Shown: positions 28,727 through 36,834, counted from the first letter of the stretch. The stretch is 56,599 bases of DNA from an uncultured Clostridia bacterium (GCA_947625245.1 CANQNO010000008.1:1-56599), one strand, 5' to 3'. Notes: a model not told the origin generated them from the letters alone. Numbers and translations are program-made.

Positions 28727-29779
28727 ATGGGTGCGAATTATTACGTTGAACGAAACAACAAAAATCTGGAGACGATCGACAAGCTTTTAAACGAGGCTTT
28801 GCCGTCTTTTTGCTATGATTATTTTCTTGCAATCGACAGCCAAACTTCCACTCTCACCCGCTTGAACTACGCGCACGATTTAAAGATTTTTTTCTATTTT
28901 TTGCAGGAAAAAAAGTTCAGAAAATCTAAGACCGTTGCCGAATTCACTCTTGACGACATGGAAACCGTCACAAGCAACGACATAGAGTATTTTTTGAGTT
29001 TCCTCTCCCACTACAATTATGACGGCAAAGATCACTCCTGCAACGACCGTGCAAAGGCTCGAAAGCTCTCTTCCGTGCGCGCGTTATTCAAATTCTTGTT
29101 TAATAAGGGCTATATTTCCGTGGACAATTCGGCTAAAGTTTCCACGCCGAAATTGCACGAAAAGCCGATAATCCGCCTTGACAACGACGAAGTTTTTGAT
29201 ATAATCGGCGCGGCGGAAAGCGGCGAAGGTCTTACTCCCCACCAAATGTGCTACCACGAAAAAAATCGCGTCCGTGACAGCGCTATTTTAATGCTCTTCC
29301 TCGGCACGGGGATCCGTATAAGCGAACTTGTGGGGCTGAATAATGAAGATTTGAATTTTAAGGACAATTCCTTTATTGTCACGCGCAAGGGCGGCGGTAA
29401 ATCTATACTGTATTTCGACGACGACGTTGCCGAAGCTTTAAAGCGTTACATAGAGCAAAAAGAGAACTCGCCCGACAACATAAAGGACATCTCTGCGCTG
29501 TTTATTTCCAATAACAAACGCCGAATAACGGTGCGCGCCGTGGAAAATTTGGTGCAAAAATACGCAAAAATCGTCTCCCCTCTTAAAAAAATTTCCCCGC
29601 ACAAACTGCGTTCGACTTACGGTACGCAGCTGTACAAGGCGACCGGCGACATTTATATTGTAGCCGACGTTTTGGGGCACAAGGACGTAAACACTACAAG
29701 AAAGCACTATGCAGCCATTTCAGACGATAACCGCCGCGGTGTCGTCGGCAAGGTTAAGTTAAAACCCGACGAAGATTGA
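28727..29779 (+). CDS. Tyrosine recombinase, XerC/XerD-like
   Basis: The 350-residue protein has an N-terminal SAM-like DNA-binding domain (about 25-150) and a catalytic domain. The full active site is present: Arg197 (GTGIRISEL), Lys in RKGGGKS near 226, His292 and Arg295 (HKLR), His317 (LGHKDVNT) and Tyr328 (KHYAAI). The length and the LGHxxxxTTxxHY ending fit a house-keeping XerC/D or XerA type, which resolves chromosome dimers, more than a phage integrase. It stands alone next to lexA with no phage genes. No dif site was searched for. Confidence 0.88.
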   Translation: MGANYYVERNNKNLETIDKLLNEALPSFCYDYFLAIDSQTSTLTRLNYAHDLKIFFYFLQEKKFRKSKTVAEFTLDDMETVTSNDIEYFLSFLSHYNYDGKDHSCNDRAKARKLSSVRALFKFLFNKGYISVDNSAKVSTPKLHEKPIIRLDNDEVFDIIGAAESGEGLTPHQMCYHEKNRVRDSAILMLFLGTGIRISELVGLNNEDLNFKDNSFIVTRKGGGKSILYFDDDVAEALKRYIEQKENSPDNIKDISALFISNNKRRITVRAVENLVQKYAKIVSPLKKISPHKLRSTYGTQLYKATGDIYIVADVLGHKDVNTTRKHYAAISDDNRRGVVGKVKLKPDED

Positions 29780-29784
29780 GCTAT

Positions 29785-29814
29785 AAAAAAACACGGTTTT
29801 AAAGCCGTGTTTTT
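29785..29814. terminator. Bidirectional terminator
   Basis: The stem AAAACACGGTTT with AAGCCGTGTTTT has A runs on the left and T runs on the right. It can end both the recombinase (plus) and the cysteine-rich gene (minus), whose stop codon it touches. Confidence 0.75.
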
Positions 29815-29996
29815 CATTTTTTATTCTCATCGAATATTATTCCGTCGATTTTAATTACTGCGTCGTCGCGTATGTCCAAGCACTTTCCGCAGTTGTCGCA
29901 AATTTTGTTTGGGTCGAGGTCGCAAATTTCACATTCCATGCACCCGATACATTTTCTGTCATAGAGGACGCAGTCCTTCTCTTCCGTTTCTTTCAT
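29814..29996 (-). CDS. Small eight-cysteine protein (possible Fe-S or zinc protein)
   Basis: The 60-residue protein has Cys at 9, 16, 19, 22, 25, 33, 36 and 39. They fall in two groups: CIGCMECEIC (CxxCxxCxxC) and CDNCGKC (CxxCxxC). Spacing recalls ferredoxin-like 4Fe-4S or zinc-knuckle proteins, but the CxxCxxCxxxCP of ferredoxins is absent. The tail (VIKIDGIIFDENKK) suggests a short beta hairpin. I start at the ATG at 29996; the start at 30014 would lie upstream of the expected mRNA 5' end. No Shine-Dalgarno is seen. It is divergent from lexA and may share LexA control. Confidence 0.65.
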   Translation of the reverse strand: MKETEEKDCVLYDRKCIGCMECEICDLDPNKICDNCGKCLDIRDDAVIKIDGIIFDENKK

Positions 29997-30002
29997 AATA
30001 AT

Positions 30003-30030
30003 AGTATAACACAATTTATAAAAAATTCAA
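30003..30030 (-). promoter_or_regulatory. Promoter of the cysteine-rich gene, likely leaderless
   Basis: On the minus strand TTGAAT, 16 bases, TATACT, then six bases to the ATG. Transcription would start at or beside the start codon. Confidence 0.55.
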
Positions 30031-30042
30031 CACATTTTTTAT

Positions 30043-30077
30043 AAACAGACGTTTGATTTTTATTTAAACATATGTTA
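30043..30077 (+). promoter_or_regulatory. Two LexA (SOS) boxes in the lexA promoter
   Basis: AAACAGACGTTT (30043-30054) and AAACATATGTTA (30066-30077) both fit the core AACRNRYGTT of the Bacillus-type LexA site. The first touches the -35 of lexA. The second covers the spacer up to the -10. The first also lies 13 bases upstream of the -35 of the divergent cysteine-rich gene. Confidence 0.7.
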
Positions 30078-30081
30078 AAAT
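30053..30081 (+). promoter_or_regulatory. Promoter of lexA
   Basis: TTGATT, 17 bases, TAAAAT, 28 bases before the lexA ATG. It is overlapped by the LexA boxes, which implies autoregulation. Confidence 0.65.
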
Positions 30082-30109
30082 ATAGTTACGAAATCTTTTG
30101 GGGAAATTT

Positions 30110-30697
30110 ATGAAAAAAATCAACTGCGACGAAAAGGTATACCGTTTTATTACGGATTTTATCCGCGACAACGGCTATGCGCCCACCGTGCGCGAAATTT
30201 GCAAAGGCTGCGGCATTAAGTCCACCGCAACCCCCTATCAAGTTATGAACAGGCTTGCCGAGCGCGGTTTGATTAAAAAGACGGGCAACCGCAACCGCGC
30301 CGTATCAATAGCAAACCAAAGCCCTACGGTAAACGTGCCTTTGATAGGCACCGTTGCTGCCGGCGAACCGATTTTTGCAGCCGAAAATTATGAGGATTTT
30401 TACAATATACCGGGCAACTTTTTTAAAGGCGACGATTTATTTATGCTCAACGTAAAAGGCTCGTCAATGATAAATATCGGCATGTTCGACGGCGATAAAG
30501 TTGTTGTAAGAAAACAGGACACAGCCGAAAACGGCGACATTGTAGTCGCTTTGGTTGAGGATTCGGCAACGGTAAAGCGTTTTTTTAAGCGCGGAAATAA
30601 GATTTATCTCCACCCCGAAAATGACGATATGCAGGATTTCGTGTTCGACAACGTGCAGATTTTGGGCAAAGTTATTGGTCTTATGAGAAATATTTAA
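30110..30697 (+). CDS. lexA: LexA repressor
   Basis: The 195-residue protein has a winged-helix N-domain (GYAPTVREICKGCGIKS) and an S24 peptidase C-domain. The self-cleavage site Ala84-Gly85 (VAAGEP), nucleophile Ser119 (VKGSSM) and Lys156 (SATVKRFF) are intact. It represses SOS genes until RecA filaments trigger cleavage. The start at ATG 30110 follows GGGGAA; the in-frame TTG at 30098 lies ahead of that site. Confidence 0.96.
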   Translation: MKKINCDEKVYRFITDFIRDNGYAPTVREICKGCGIKSTATPYQVMNRLAERGLIKKTGNRNRAVSIANQSPTVNVPLIGTVAAGEPIFAAENYEDFYNIPGNFFKGDDLFMLNVKGSSMINIGMFDGDKVVVRKQDTAENGDIVVALVEDSATVKRFFKRGNKIYLHPENDDMQDFVFDNVQILGKVIGLMRNI

Positions 30698-30711
30698 AAG
30701 TCTTTTAAATT

Positions 30712-30743
30712 AAAAAGTGCGCCGAAAAATCGGCGCACTTTTT
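30712..30743. terminator. Bidirectional terminator between lexA and the solute-binding protein gene
   Basis: A 14-bp stem (AAAAAGTGCGCCGA with TCGGCGCACTTTTT, loop AAAA) is flanked by A and T runs. It serves convergent genes. Confidence 0.85.
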
Positions 30744-30757
30744 GCTGTAAACATATT

Positions 30758-32032
30758 TTATTTGGCTTGTTTTGCTATACGGTATTGATCCATAAGCGCA
30801 ATGCAGCCGTCAACGTCGATTTCGCCGCGAAACAGCTTATTGAACGCGCTTGCCACGTCGTCTGCATTGTAACCGGATATTTTGGTCGAAGCCGTGGAAA
30901 CACGTTCTTTATTGCCTATGGACGTAGCCGTATCGTCGTCGGTTATCATATGCGATTGAATATTCGTGGTTTGCCCTTTAAAACAACTTACGGTGGAAAT
31001 GCCTTCAAACGCCATATTGTAATTTTCGGGTTGGGCGCAGAAGCGGATAAATTCGAGAGCTTTTTCAAGACGGGGGCTGTTTTTATTAGCCATCATCATA
31101 TTCAGGTTGCCGCCCTCGTACGTGCCTCCTTTTACGGTATTCATAAATACTGGCATTAAAGCAAAATCTTCTTTGGAGTATTTACCCCCTACAAAATCGG
31201 TATAAAACCAGGTATCCCATATAAAAACCATTGCGGCGTTTCCGGAATTTAAGTCGGCGCTGATATCATCCCATCCTTTTTCGAGAAAATTATCGCCGAA
31301 CCACCCCTTTTCCTGCGCGTCTTTAACCCATTTTACCATATCTTTTACGGCGGGAATATCCGCATATGAAATTTCGTTTGCGTTCAATTTTTTCAAAAGC
31401 TCGGGACCGTCGGGCGCATCGGCAAAAATCGGGTCAAGCGCAAACTGGTACATCCAGCTACAACCGTTTGCAGGCCAACAAATAGGCGTTATATTTTGCT
31501 TTGAAATTTCCTTGCAGAGTTCATCGAAGTCACTTTGTTTATGCGCGGGATGCAAACCGCAATATTTAAAAAGTTCTTTGTTGTAGTAACAGCCGGAAAC
31601 GGAACTCTCCCAAAAGGGCAAGCCCAAAAGATTGCCTTCCGAATCTGTACAATAATTTTTGGAACTCGGCGTTAAATCGTCAACCCACTCTTCGTCGTTC
31701 ATATATATAAAATTCCCGCTAACGTTCAAGCGGTTTAAATCGTCGTTATGGAAATGGAAAAATATATCCGGTCCCTCTCCCACGGCAAATCTTCGCGCGG
31801 CTTCCTCTTCAAATTCGGAATCCTCTATTTCAATAACTTTGATACTGCCCTTTTCGCTCTTATATTTGTTGAAAATCTTTTGGATATATGATTTTTCCAT
31901 GTCGGTGCGCTTACCCATAATCACAAGCGCGTTGGGGTCATCCGGTTCCGAGCCTGCGGGATAATTATTGCAACCGAAAAATGCAAATAGTGTCAATGCA
32001 AAAGCAAAAATTGTCAAAAACTTTTTTCTCAT
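30758..32032 (-). CDS. Extracellular solute-binding lipoprotein (family 1, sugar type)
   Basis: The 424-residue protein has a lipoprotein signal peptide (about 20 residues, Cys21 in AFFGCNN; the residue at -3 is Phe rather than the usual Leu). The mature part has the cluster-A/family 1 binding fold, with MVFIWDTWFYTDF, GGNLNMMMANKNSP and ALEFIRFCAQPENY typical of sugar-binding proteins. There is no ABC permease nearby. Instead its ATG overlaps the stop of a hybrid histidine kinase gene by four bases. I infer that it hands ligand information to that kinase rather than feeding a transporter. Confidence 0.85.
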   Translation of the reverse strand: MRKKFLTIFAFALTLFAFFGCNNYPAGSEPDDPNALVIMGKRTDMEKSYIQKIFNKYKSEKGSIKVIEIEDSEFEEEAARRFAVGEGPDIFFHFHNDDLNRLNVSGNFIYMNDEEWVDDLTPSSKNYCTDSEGNLLGLPFWESSVSGCYYNKELFKYCGLHPAHKQSDFDELCKEISKQNITPICWPANGCSWMYQFALDPIFADAPDGPELLKKLNANEISYADIPAVKDMVKWVKDAQEKGWFGDNFLEKGWDDISADLNSGNAAMVFIWDTWFYTDFVGGKYSKEDFALMPVFMNTVKGGTYEGGNLNMMMANKNSPRLEKALEFIRFCAQPENYNMAFEGISTVSCFKGQTTNIQSHMITDDDTATSIGNKERVSTASTKISGYNADDVASAFNKLFRGEIDVDGCIALMDQYRIAKQAK

Positions 32033-35000
32033 TTGTCATCACCCTTTTTGTCGCCTGAATTATCTATACTGTTTTCGTTTTTGTTCAATAGTTTACCGAG
32101 CAATTCTTTAACTTTGTTCATATCTATAGGCTTTGCCAGGTGCCCGTCCATACCTGCGTCCAACGCGTTGCGCACGTCCTCCGCAAATGCGTTGGCAGTC
32201 ATTGCAACAATCGGTATGGTCTTTGCACGGGGATGCGCGGAAGCACGTATTTGCCGCGTTGCTTCATAGCCGTTCATAATGGGCATCTGAACGTCCATTA
32301 AAATCATGTCGTAACGGTCGGGTTCAACGGACATAAATTTTTCAACCGCTTCCTTACCGTTGATTGCAAGTTCGCTTTCTGCGCCCTCCATCGAGAGCAT
32401 TTCCGTAAGTATTTCTGCATTAAGGTCGTTGTCCTCAACAATAAGGAATTTCTTGCCGCCGAGCACCGTCCCGCTGCCTGCCGAAGCCGTTTCTGCGGGT
32501 TGATTTTTGTCAAAAAGATGGCGGATAGTCTGTTGGAAAGTTGAAATAAAGAAAGGTTTTGACATAAACGCGTCTATGCCCGCCTTGCGCGCATCCGATT
32601 CTATGTCCGCCCAGTCATACGACGTGAGCACGAGAATAGGAATTTTTTTGTTGGTCAGTTTGCGGATCTTGCGCGCGGTTTCCACACCGTCCATCTCCGG
32701 CATTTTCCAGTCGAGCAAAATAACGTCGTAATCTTTCCCGTCCTTATGCGCTTTTACGGCGGCATCCACTGCTTCCGCCCCGGAATAAACGCAGTCGGTA
32801 TCGACGCCCGAATCGCTCATAATTTCTTTAATACTAAGACAAATATCCTCTTCGTCGTCAGCAACAAGCATCCTCGAAATATTTTGCTTGAACCAGGCGT
32901 CCGTTTCCTTTCTGTCTGCAAGCGGGAAGGAAAGTTCAACGATAAACGTGCTTCCCTTGCCGGGCGCACTTTCAACGGAAATTATACCGCCCATAAGGTC
33001 GACAAGGCTCTTTGTTATAGCCATTCCGAGTCCCGTTCCCTGCACCTTGTTGGTGACGGAATTGATTTCACGGCTGAACGGCACAAATATCTGTTTTTGA
33101 TATTCTTCGCTCATGCCTATGCCGTTGTCGCGCACTTCGAAGCGCAATTTTGCAAGCTGCGACGAGCTTTTTGTAAGGTTTGTGACGTTAAAAGCAATTT
33201 CCCCGCCTTCGGGCGTGTATTTTATTGCGTTGGAAATGATATTCATTAAAATACGGTTAAGTCTAAGCCTGTCCCCCATAATTTCTTCGGGAGGATTGCC
33301 TTTTACCGAAATTGTGAATTCCTGAGACTTTGCCTTAGCCTGCGGCATTATAATTATTGATATTTCTTCGAGCAACTTAGGCAAGCTGAAACACTCTATG
33401 TTGAGCGAAGTCTTGCCGTTTTCTATTTTGCTCATATCCAGAACGTCATTTATTATGCTTAAAAGATGATGCCCCGAAGCCGTAATTTTACGGGTATATT
33501 CGCGCACTTTTTCGGGATTGTCGGCGTCCTTTTCAAGCAAAACCGAAAAGCCCACTATTGCGTTCATCGGCGTACGGATATCGTGCGACATATTTGAAAG
33601 GAAATTGCTCTTTGCTTCGTTCGCGCTCTTTGCGGCGTCGAAAGCTTCCTGCAAATTCTGGTTCATTTGCTGCTCAACCGTTCTGTCACTCATTACAACT
33701 ATATACTTATAAACGCCCTGAATTTCGAGATTATAAATCGTTACCCTGTACCAGCGCCTTTCGCCCGTGGATTGGTGCATGTACTCGCATTCCCAAAATT
33801 TATTGCCGTTTACCGGAATCTCGGCGAGATTCTCCTTGGGAATTATAATGTTGTAGTCCACCGCGCACTTTGCGATCTTTCTGACGTCCGAACGGGCTTC
33901 CTTTACGGAAATGCCCAACAGAGGCTCAATATTGGGGCTTAAATAATCGACGTGCTGATTTTCCCTGTCAAGCATAATGAATATATCGTCGACGCTGTTC
34001 GACAGAACGTCGAACATTTGCTCGCGGTATTTGAGTTCAAGCGTACTTTTGCGCGATTGCATGTATATTCTGAATACAAAGAACGCAATCACGGCAACGC
34101 CGATAATCGAGAATATGCTTACATAAACAATCGTGGTATTGCGCTGAACGCTTAAAAAGCCCGAGCTGATTGTTCTTTGCGGCACAACGCTTATAATGTA
34201 ATAATCCTGATAATTTAGTTTTTGGTAATAAATGCAATGGTTTTCGCCGTCCATTTCGCAGTTGACGAGGTCTTCTTCCTTGCCGTTTGCCAAATTCTCT
34301 TCGAGATTATCTATAAAACCCTTGTCAACGCCGTGAGCGGGCGCGCGCAAATATTTGAAATAGTCGGAACCGTAAATTCCGCCGCCCTCTTCCATCGAAA
34401 ACAGCGTCCTGCCGTCGCTGTGGATTACAAAACAGTTGGCTTCGTCGCCGTAAGGGTTGGTATTAAGCGCGTAGGCTATGTTGTCGTTTTCAAAGCTTAT
34501 GGCAATGGCGGAATAATCGAATGATTGTTCGCCGTTTGCGCCGTAGTTGAAGATATGCGGCTCTTTTTCACGGTTTACCGATACCGCAAAAACGGTTATC
34601 TGTTGCCCGTCGTCGAGTTCTCCGCCCGTCAAAATCCTGTCGTTACCGCCGCTCAACAACAACTGCCAATCATCGTCATAACCGAAAAATCCCTGCGTGC
34701 CGTCGGATTTGAGATATGAGATTTTTTTGTCGTTTCCTTCCGTTTCTATCTCGCCTATGAAATAAAATTCATAAAATCTCCACTCGCTTTTTCTTTCCGT
34801 GAAGTTGAAGTTATCGTCGGTCACGTTGCGTTTCCAATCGTTCAAAACGCGCCACTTCTGCTCGATATACGTTTTTGTGGAACGCCCGACGATTTTATAT
34901 GTTTCTTTGAGCTGGTTGGTGCTGTCAACGTAAATTTTATCGGAAACCGAGCGCATATAGAAAAAACCGATCAAAAACACGGTAACGGCTACGGCAACTA

Positions 35001-35040
35001 TAATAACTGCGGTTATAATTTTGCTCAATGCTTTTTTCAT
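32029..35040 (-). CDS. Hybrid histidine kinase: Cache-PAS-HisKA-HATPase-REC-REC
   Basis: The 1,003-residue membrane kinase has a first span at about 8-30, an extracellular Cache-like sensor to about 300, a second span near 305-330 and a PAS domain at about 345-465. HisKA follows, with the phospho-acceptor His in [12 protein letters not shown] near 485, then the ATPase domain ([27 protein letters not shown]). Two receiver domains end it (ILLDWKMPEMDG and ILMDVQMPIMNG). It has no HPt or DNA-binding output domain, so the signal must pass through a separate HPt, of which one is at 52639-53001. It is cotranscribed with the solute-binding lipoprotein. Confidence 0.93.
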   Translation of the reverse strand: MKKALSKIITAVIIVAVAVTVFLIGFFYMRSVSDKIYVDSTNQLKETYKIVGRSTKTYIEQKWRVLNDWKRNVTDDNFNFTERKSEWRFYEFYFIGEIETEGNDKKISYLKSDGTQGFFGYDDDWQLLLSGGNDRILTGGELDDGQQITVFAVSVNREKEPHIFNYGANGEQSFDYSAIAISFENDNIAYALNTNPYGDEANCFVIHSDGRTLFSMEEGGGIYGSDYFKYLRAPAHGVDKGFIDNLEENLANGKEEDLVNCEMDGENHCIYYQKLNYQDYYIISVVPQRTISSGFLSVQRNTTIVYVSIFSIIGVAVIAFFVFRIYMQSRKSTLELKYREQMFDVLSNSVDDIFIMLDRENQHVDYLSPNIEPLLGISVKEARSDVRKIAKCAVDYNIIIPKENLAEIPVNGNKFWECEYMHQSTGERRWYRVTIYNLEIQGVYKYIVVMSDRTVEQQMNQNLQEAFDAAKSANEAKSNFLSNMSHDIRTPMNAIVGFSVLLEKDADNPEKVREYTRKITASGHHLLSIINDVLDMSKIENGKTSLNIECFSLPKLLEEISIIIMPQAKAKSQEFTISVKGNPPEEIMGDRLRLNRILMNIISNAIKYTPEGGEIAFNVTNLTKSSSQLAKLRFEVRDNGIGMSEEYQKQIFVPFSREINSVTNKVQGTGLGMAITKSLVDLMGGIISVESAPGKGSTFIVELSFPLADRKETDAWFKQNISRMLVADDEEDICLSIKEIMSDSGVDTDCVYSGAEAVDAAVKAHKDGKDYDVILLDWKMPEMDGVETARKIRKLTNKKIPILVLTSYDWADIESDARKAGIDAFMSKPFFISTFQQTIRHLFDKNQPAETASAGSGTVLGGKKFLIVEDNDLNAEILTEMLSMEGAESELAINGKEAVEKFMSVEPDRYDMILMDVQMPIMNGYEATRQIRASAHPRAKTIPIVAMTANAFAEDVRNALDAGMDGHLAKPIDMNKVKELLGKLLNKNENSIDNSGDKKGDDK

Positions 35041-35059
35041 ATTGTATTCGTCTCTCCCA

Positions 35060-35090
35060 AAAATCGGCGCATATAAATGTGCGCCGAAAA
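35060..35090 (-). terminator. Terminator between the pilin genes and the Cache kinase
   Basis: A stem of TCGGCGC with GCGCCGA (35064-35070 and 35081-35087, extended by two pairs) is followed on the minus strand by five T. The ribosome binding site GGGAGAG of the kinase lies right after the T run, so there is no room for a new promoter between them. Kinase expression must come from read-through or from a promoter inside the pilin gene. Confidence 0.65.
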
Positions 35091-35112
35091 CCGTTTAATT
35101 TTTTATAACACT

Positions 35113-35664
35113 TTACACATTCAGCAACGCTATCGTCGCGGAACTTGTATACAGCACTTTACTGCCCGAAGCTATTTTTACCGTAACGTCTATACCGTTT
35201 ATATCTTCACTTTTTGTGAAAGTAAGCGTATTTATCATAAGTTGGTCGTACATGGTATTACCGATAGGCGAATAATTAACTTCGGGTCCCATGCCGTCGG
35301 AGTGAATATACATCTTTCCGTCTTTTAATAAAATTGTCGTGCCCTCACCATATTGAGCGCTGTTATAAGATTTTAATTTAAATTTCGGAGTTCCATTTTC
35401 TTCTGTTCCATTTTCTTCTGTTTTATTTTCTTCTGTTTTATTTTCTTCAAAAACAACATTTTCGCAAAAACGCATTTCGCTTGTAATAAAGCTTAAAACC
35501 TCGTCGCAGAGCACTTCCGCCTTTGCCGCCATCCGCATTTCGTTATTGGTGCCCAAAATCGCAGTGGTGCTGACTGACGCGGCGGTTGCAAGCGTTGCGA
35601 GAAGCAAAACGGCAATAATGGTTTCAACAAGCGTAAACCCCCTTTTTGTCCTCTTAACTTTCAT
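35113..35664 (-). CDS. Type IV pilin-like minor pilin with EENKT-type repeats
   Basis: The 183-residue protein begins MKVKRTKRGFTLVETIIAV: a prepilin peptidase site after Gly9, Phe at +1, Glu at +5 and a hydrophobic N-terminal helix. Residues near 75-95 are four tandem five-residue units (EENKT or EENGT), an unusual acidic linker in a pilin. The rest looks like a small beta domain (PKFKLKSYNSAQYGEG...). I start at 35664, next to the methylation site; an in-frame start at 35730 would add 22 residues overlapping the previous gene. It is the last gene of the pilus operon. Confidence 0.85.
   Translation of the reverse strand: MKVKRTKRGFTLVETIIAVLLLATLATAASVSTTAILGTNNEMRMAAKAEVLCDEVLSFITSEMRFCENVVFEENKTEENKTEENGTEENGTPKFKLKSYNSAQYGEGTTILLKDGKMYIHSDGMGPEVNYSPIGNTMYDQLMINTLTFTKSEDINGIDVTVKIASGSKVLYTSSATIALLNV
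35391..35448 (-). repeat. 15-bp tandem repeats within a minor pilin gene
   Basis: About four copies of a 15-base unit (TTCTGTTCCATTTTC and a variant with TTTTA) encode EENGT/EENKT. Since 15 is a multiple of three, copy-number change would alter linker length without a frameshift. Confidence 0.8.
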
Positions 35665-35665
35665 A

Positions 35666-36019
35666 TCAGCCCCCTGTGGAATTCTGTGCCCTATAGGCAG
35701 TAATTCCCCCGCTTTCATATGCGTCAACATTTACTGTATTACTTGCTCCACCATCACCTGTAATTGTAACCTGAGTATCGGGATTATCGGGATTGGTCTC
35801 TTCTTTTACTTTTATATTCGGGTCAAGCCGCTCGACCTGCTGCAAGGCGGTGTAAAAAGCGTCGTCCTTTTCCCGTGCAGAAACATTGAGGTTAAAAGCC
35901 GTAGAATACAAAACCGCAACAATCAGCGTTGCAAAGGCTATAACAAGCACTGCAAACAGCACCTCTATATACGTTTCACCTTTGCGGGATTTAATTTTAT
36001 TTACAATCTTGTTTTTCAT
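35666..36019 (-). CDS. Short pilin-like protein with Glu at +1
   Basis: The 117-residue protein has a leader ending KSRKG, then ETYIEVLFAVLVIAFATLIVAVLY: a class III-type hydrophobic helix with Glu at +5 but Glu, not Phe or Met, at +1. The soluble part is short (about 75 residues, DPNIKVKEETNPDNPDTQVTI). It resembles GspI/PilV-type minor pseudopilins in size and position. It lies two bases after the PilX/GspK-like gene and one base before the repeat-bearing pilin gene. Confidence 0.75.
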   Translation of the reverse strand: MKNKIVNKIKSRKGETYIEVLFAVLVIAFATLIVAVLYSTAFNLNVSAREKDDAFYTALQQVERLDPNIKVKEETNPDNPDTQVTITGDGGASNTVNVDAYESGGITAYRAQNSTGG

Positions 36020-36021
36020 AG

Positions 36022-36834
36022 TTATTCACCTGTACCTGTAGACGGCGTATCTTGCTTTCCGGGAATCGCTTCACCGCGCGAAATAGTTGCTTTATGCGCA
36101 GGCCACTTAACTTCAACATGTTTTGTGGTGGTGTTGGTTTCACTCGCCGAAGAACTTGTAGGGTCACTTTTAACCTCGGTTTTGGTGACGTCGTTTACTT
36201 CAGATTCCATATACAGGCTCACCGAATACAGCTTGCTGTTACCTGCCTGAAAAAGAAACGAAAACAGCAAATCGTAATTATCGCCAAAAATTAAAGTTGC
36301 GTTGACAGTACCTATAGAAATGTTTCCCGACGTTATGGTAAAAGAATAGTCTTTTAAAGAATTTATTGCACTTTTTTCCATGCCGCTTTTATTGTACCAC
36401 TCGTCGGGAATACTGCGGGACTGGAAAACTTTATCCATATGCGAGGCTATTGTCTCACCGAAAACATTGTCACCTGTCAGTTCAAAACTACCACTACCGT
36501 TAAAAGTTAAAGTATAATATTCGGTAAGCTGGTGTACGCCTGTCGCGTTGTCGTCGCCGCCTGCCGCTGTATATTCCCACTTGCTTTCATATTTATATTC
36601 GGCATTTTGTGACGTATATTGAGCTTTTGCAAACGTATCGCGTATAAGGATAGCGGCAGACGTAACCGAATAATACGCCTGCTGGTCGTCAGTATCGTGG
36701 GCATATCTACCCATATTGGTGGCAGCCATAGTAATAACGCCCGCACCCGCAAACGTGCTTATAAGCACTATAAGCAGTGCAAGAATCATGGACGCACCCT
36801 TTTTACCGCTTAATTTTTTAATAAAACCTTTCAC
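36022..36834 (-). CDS. PilX/GspK-like minor pilin without Glu5
   Basis: The 270-residue protein (GTG start) has a leader ending SGKKG, followed by ASMILALLIVLISTFAGAGVITM. Position +5 is Leu, so the usual Glu is missing. This is seen in GspK-type subunits that sit first at the tip. The soluble part contains a long alpha/beta region and a Ser/Thr-rich segment near 225-245 (SDPTSSSASETNTTT). It lies 21 bases after the giant pilin-like gene. Confidence 0.7.
   Translation of the reverse strand: MKGFIKKLSGKKGASMILALLIVLISTFAGAGVITMAATNMGRYAHDTDDQQAYYSVTSAAILIRDTFAKAQYTSQNAEYKYESKWEYTAAGGDDNATGVHQLTEYYTLTFNGSGSFELTGDNVFGETIASHMDKVFQSRSIPDEWYNKSGMEKSAINSLKDYSFTITSGNISIGTVNATLIFGDNYDLLFSFLFQAGNSKLYSVSLYMESEVNDVTKTEVKSDPTSSSASETNTTTKHVEVKWPAHKATISRGEAIPGKQDTPSTGTGE

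Noticed and set aside
28727-29779. The tyrosine recombinase as part of a prophage or integrative element
   Set aside because: No phage, transfer or other mobile genes flank it. Neighbours are glycogen genes and lexA, which fits a house-keeping Xer protein better.
35391-35448. Short tandem repeats as a CRISPR array
   Set aside because: The 15-base units are contiguous, have no spacers and encode a clean five-residue peptide repeat. No cas genes are in the window.
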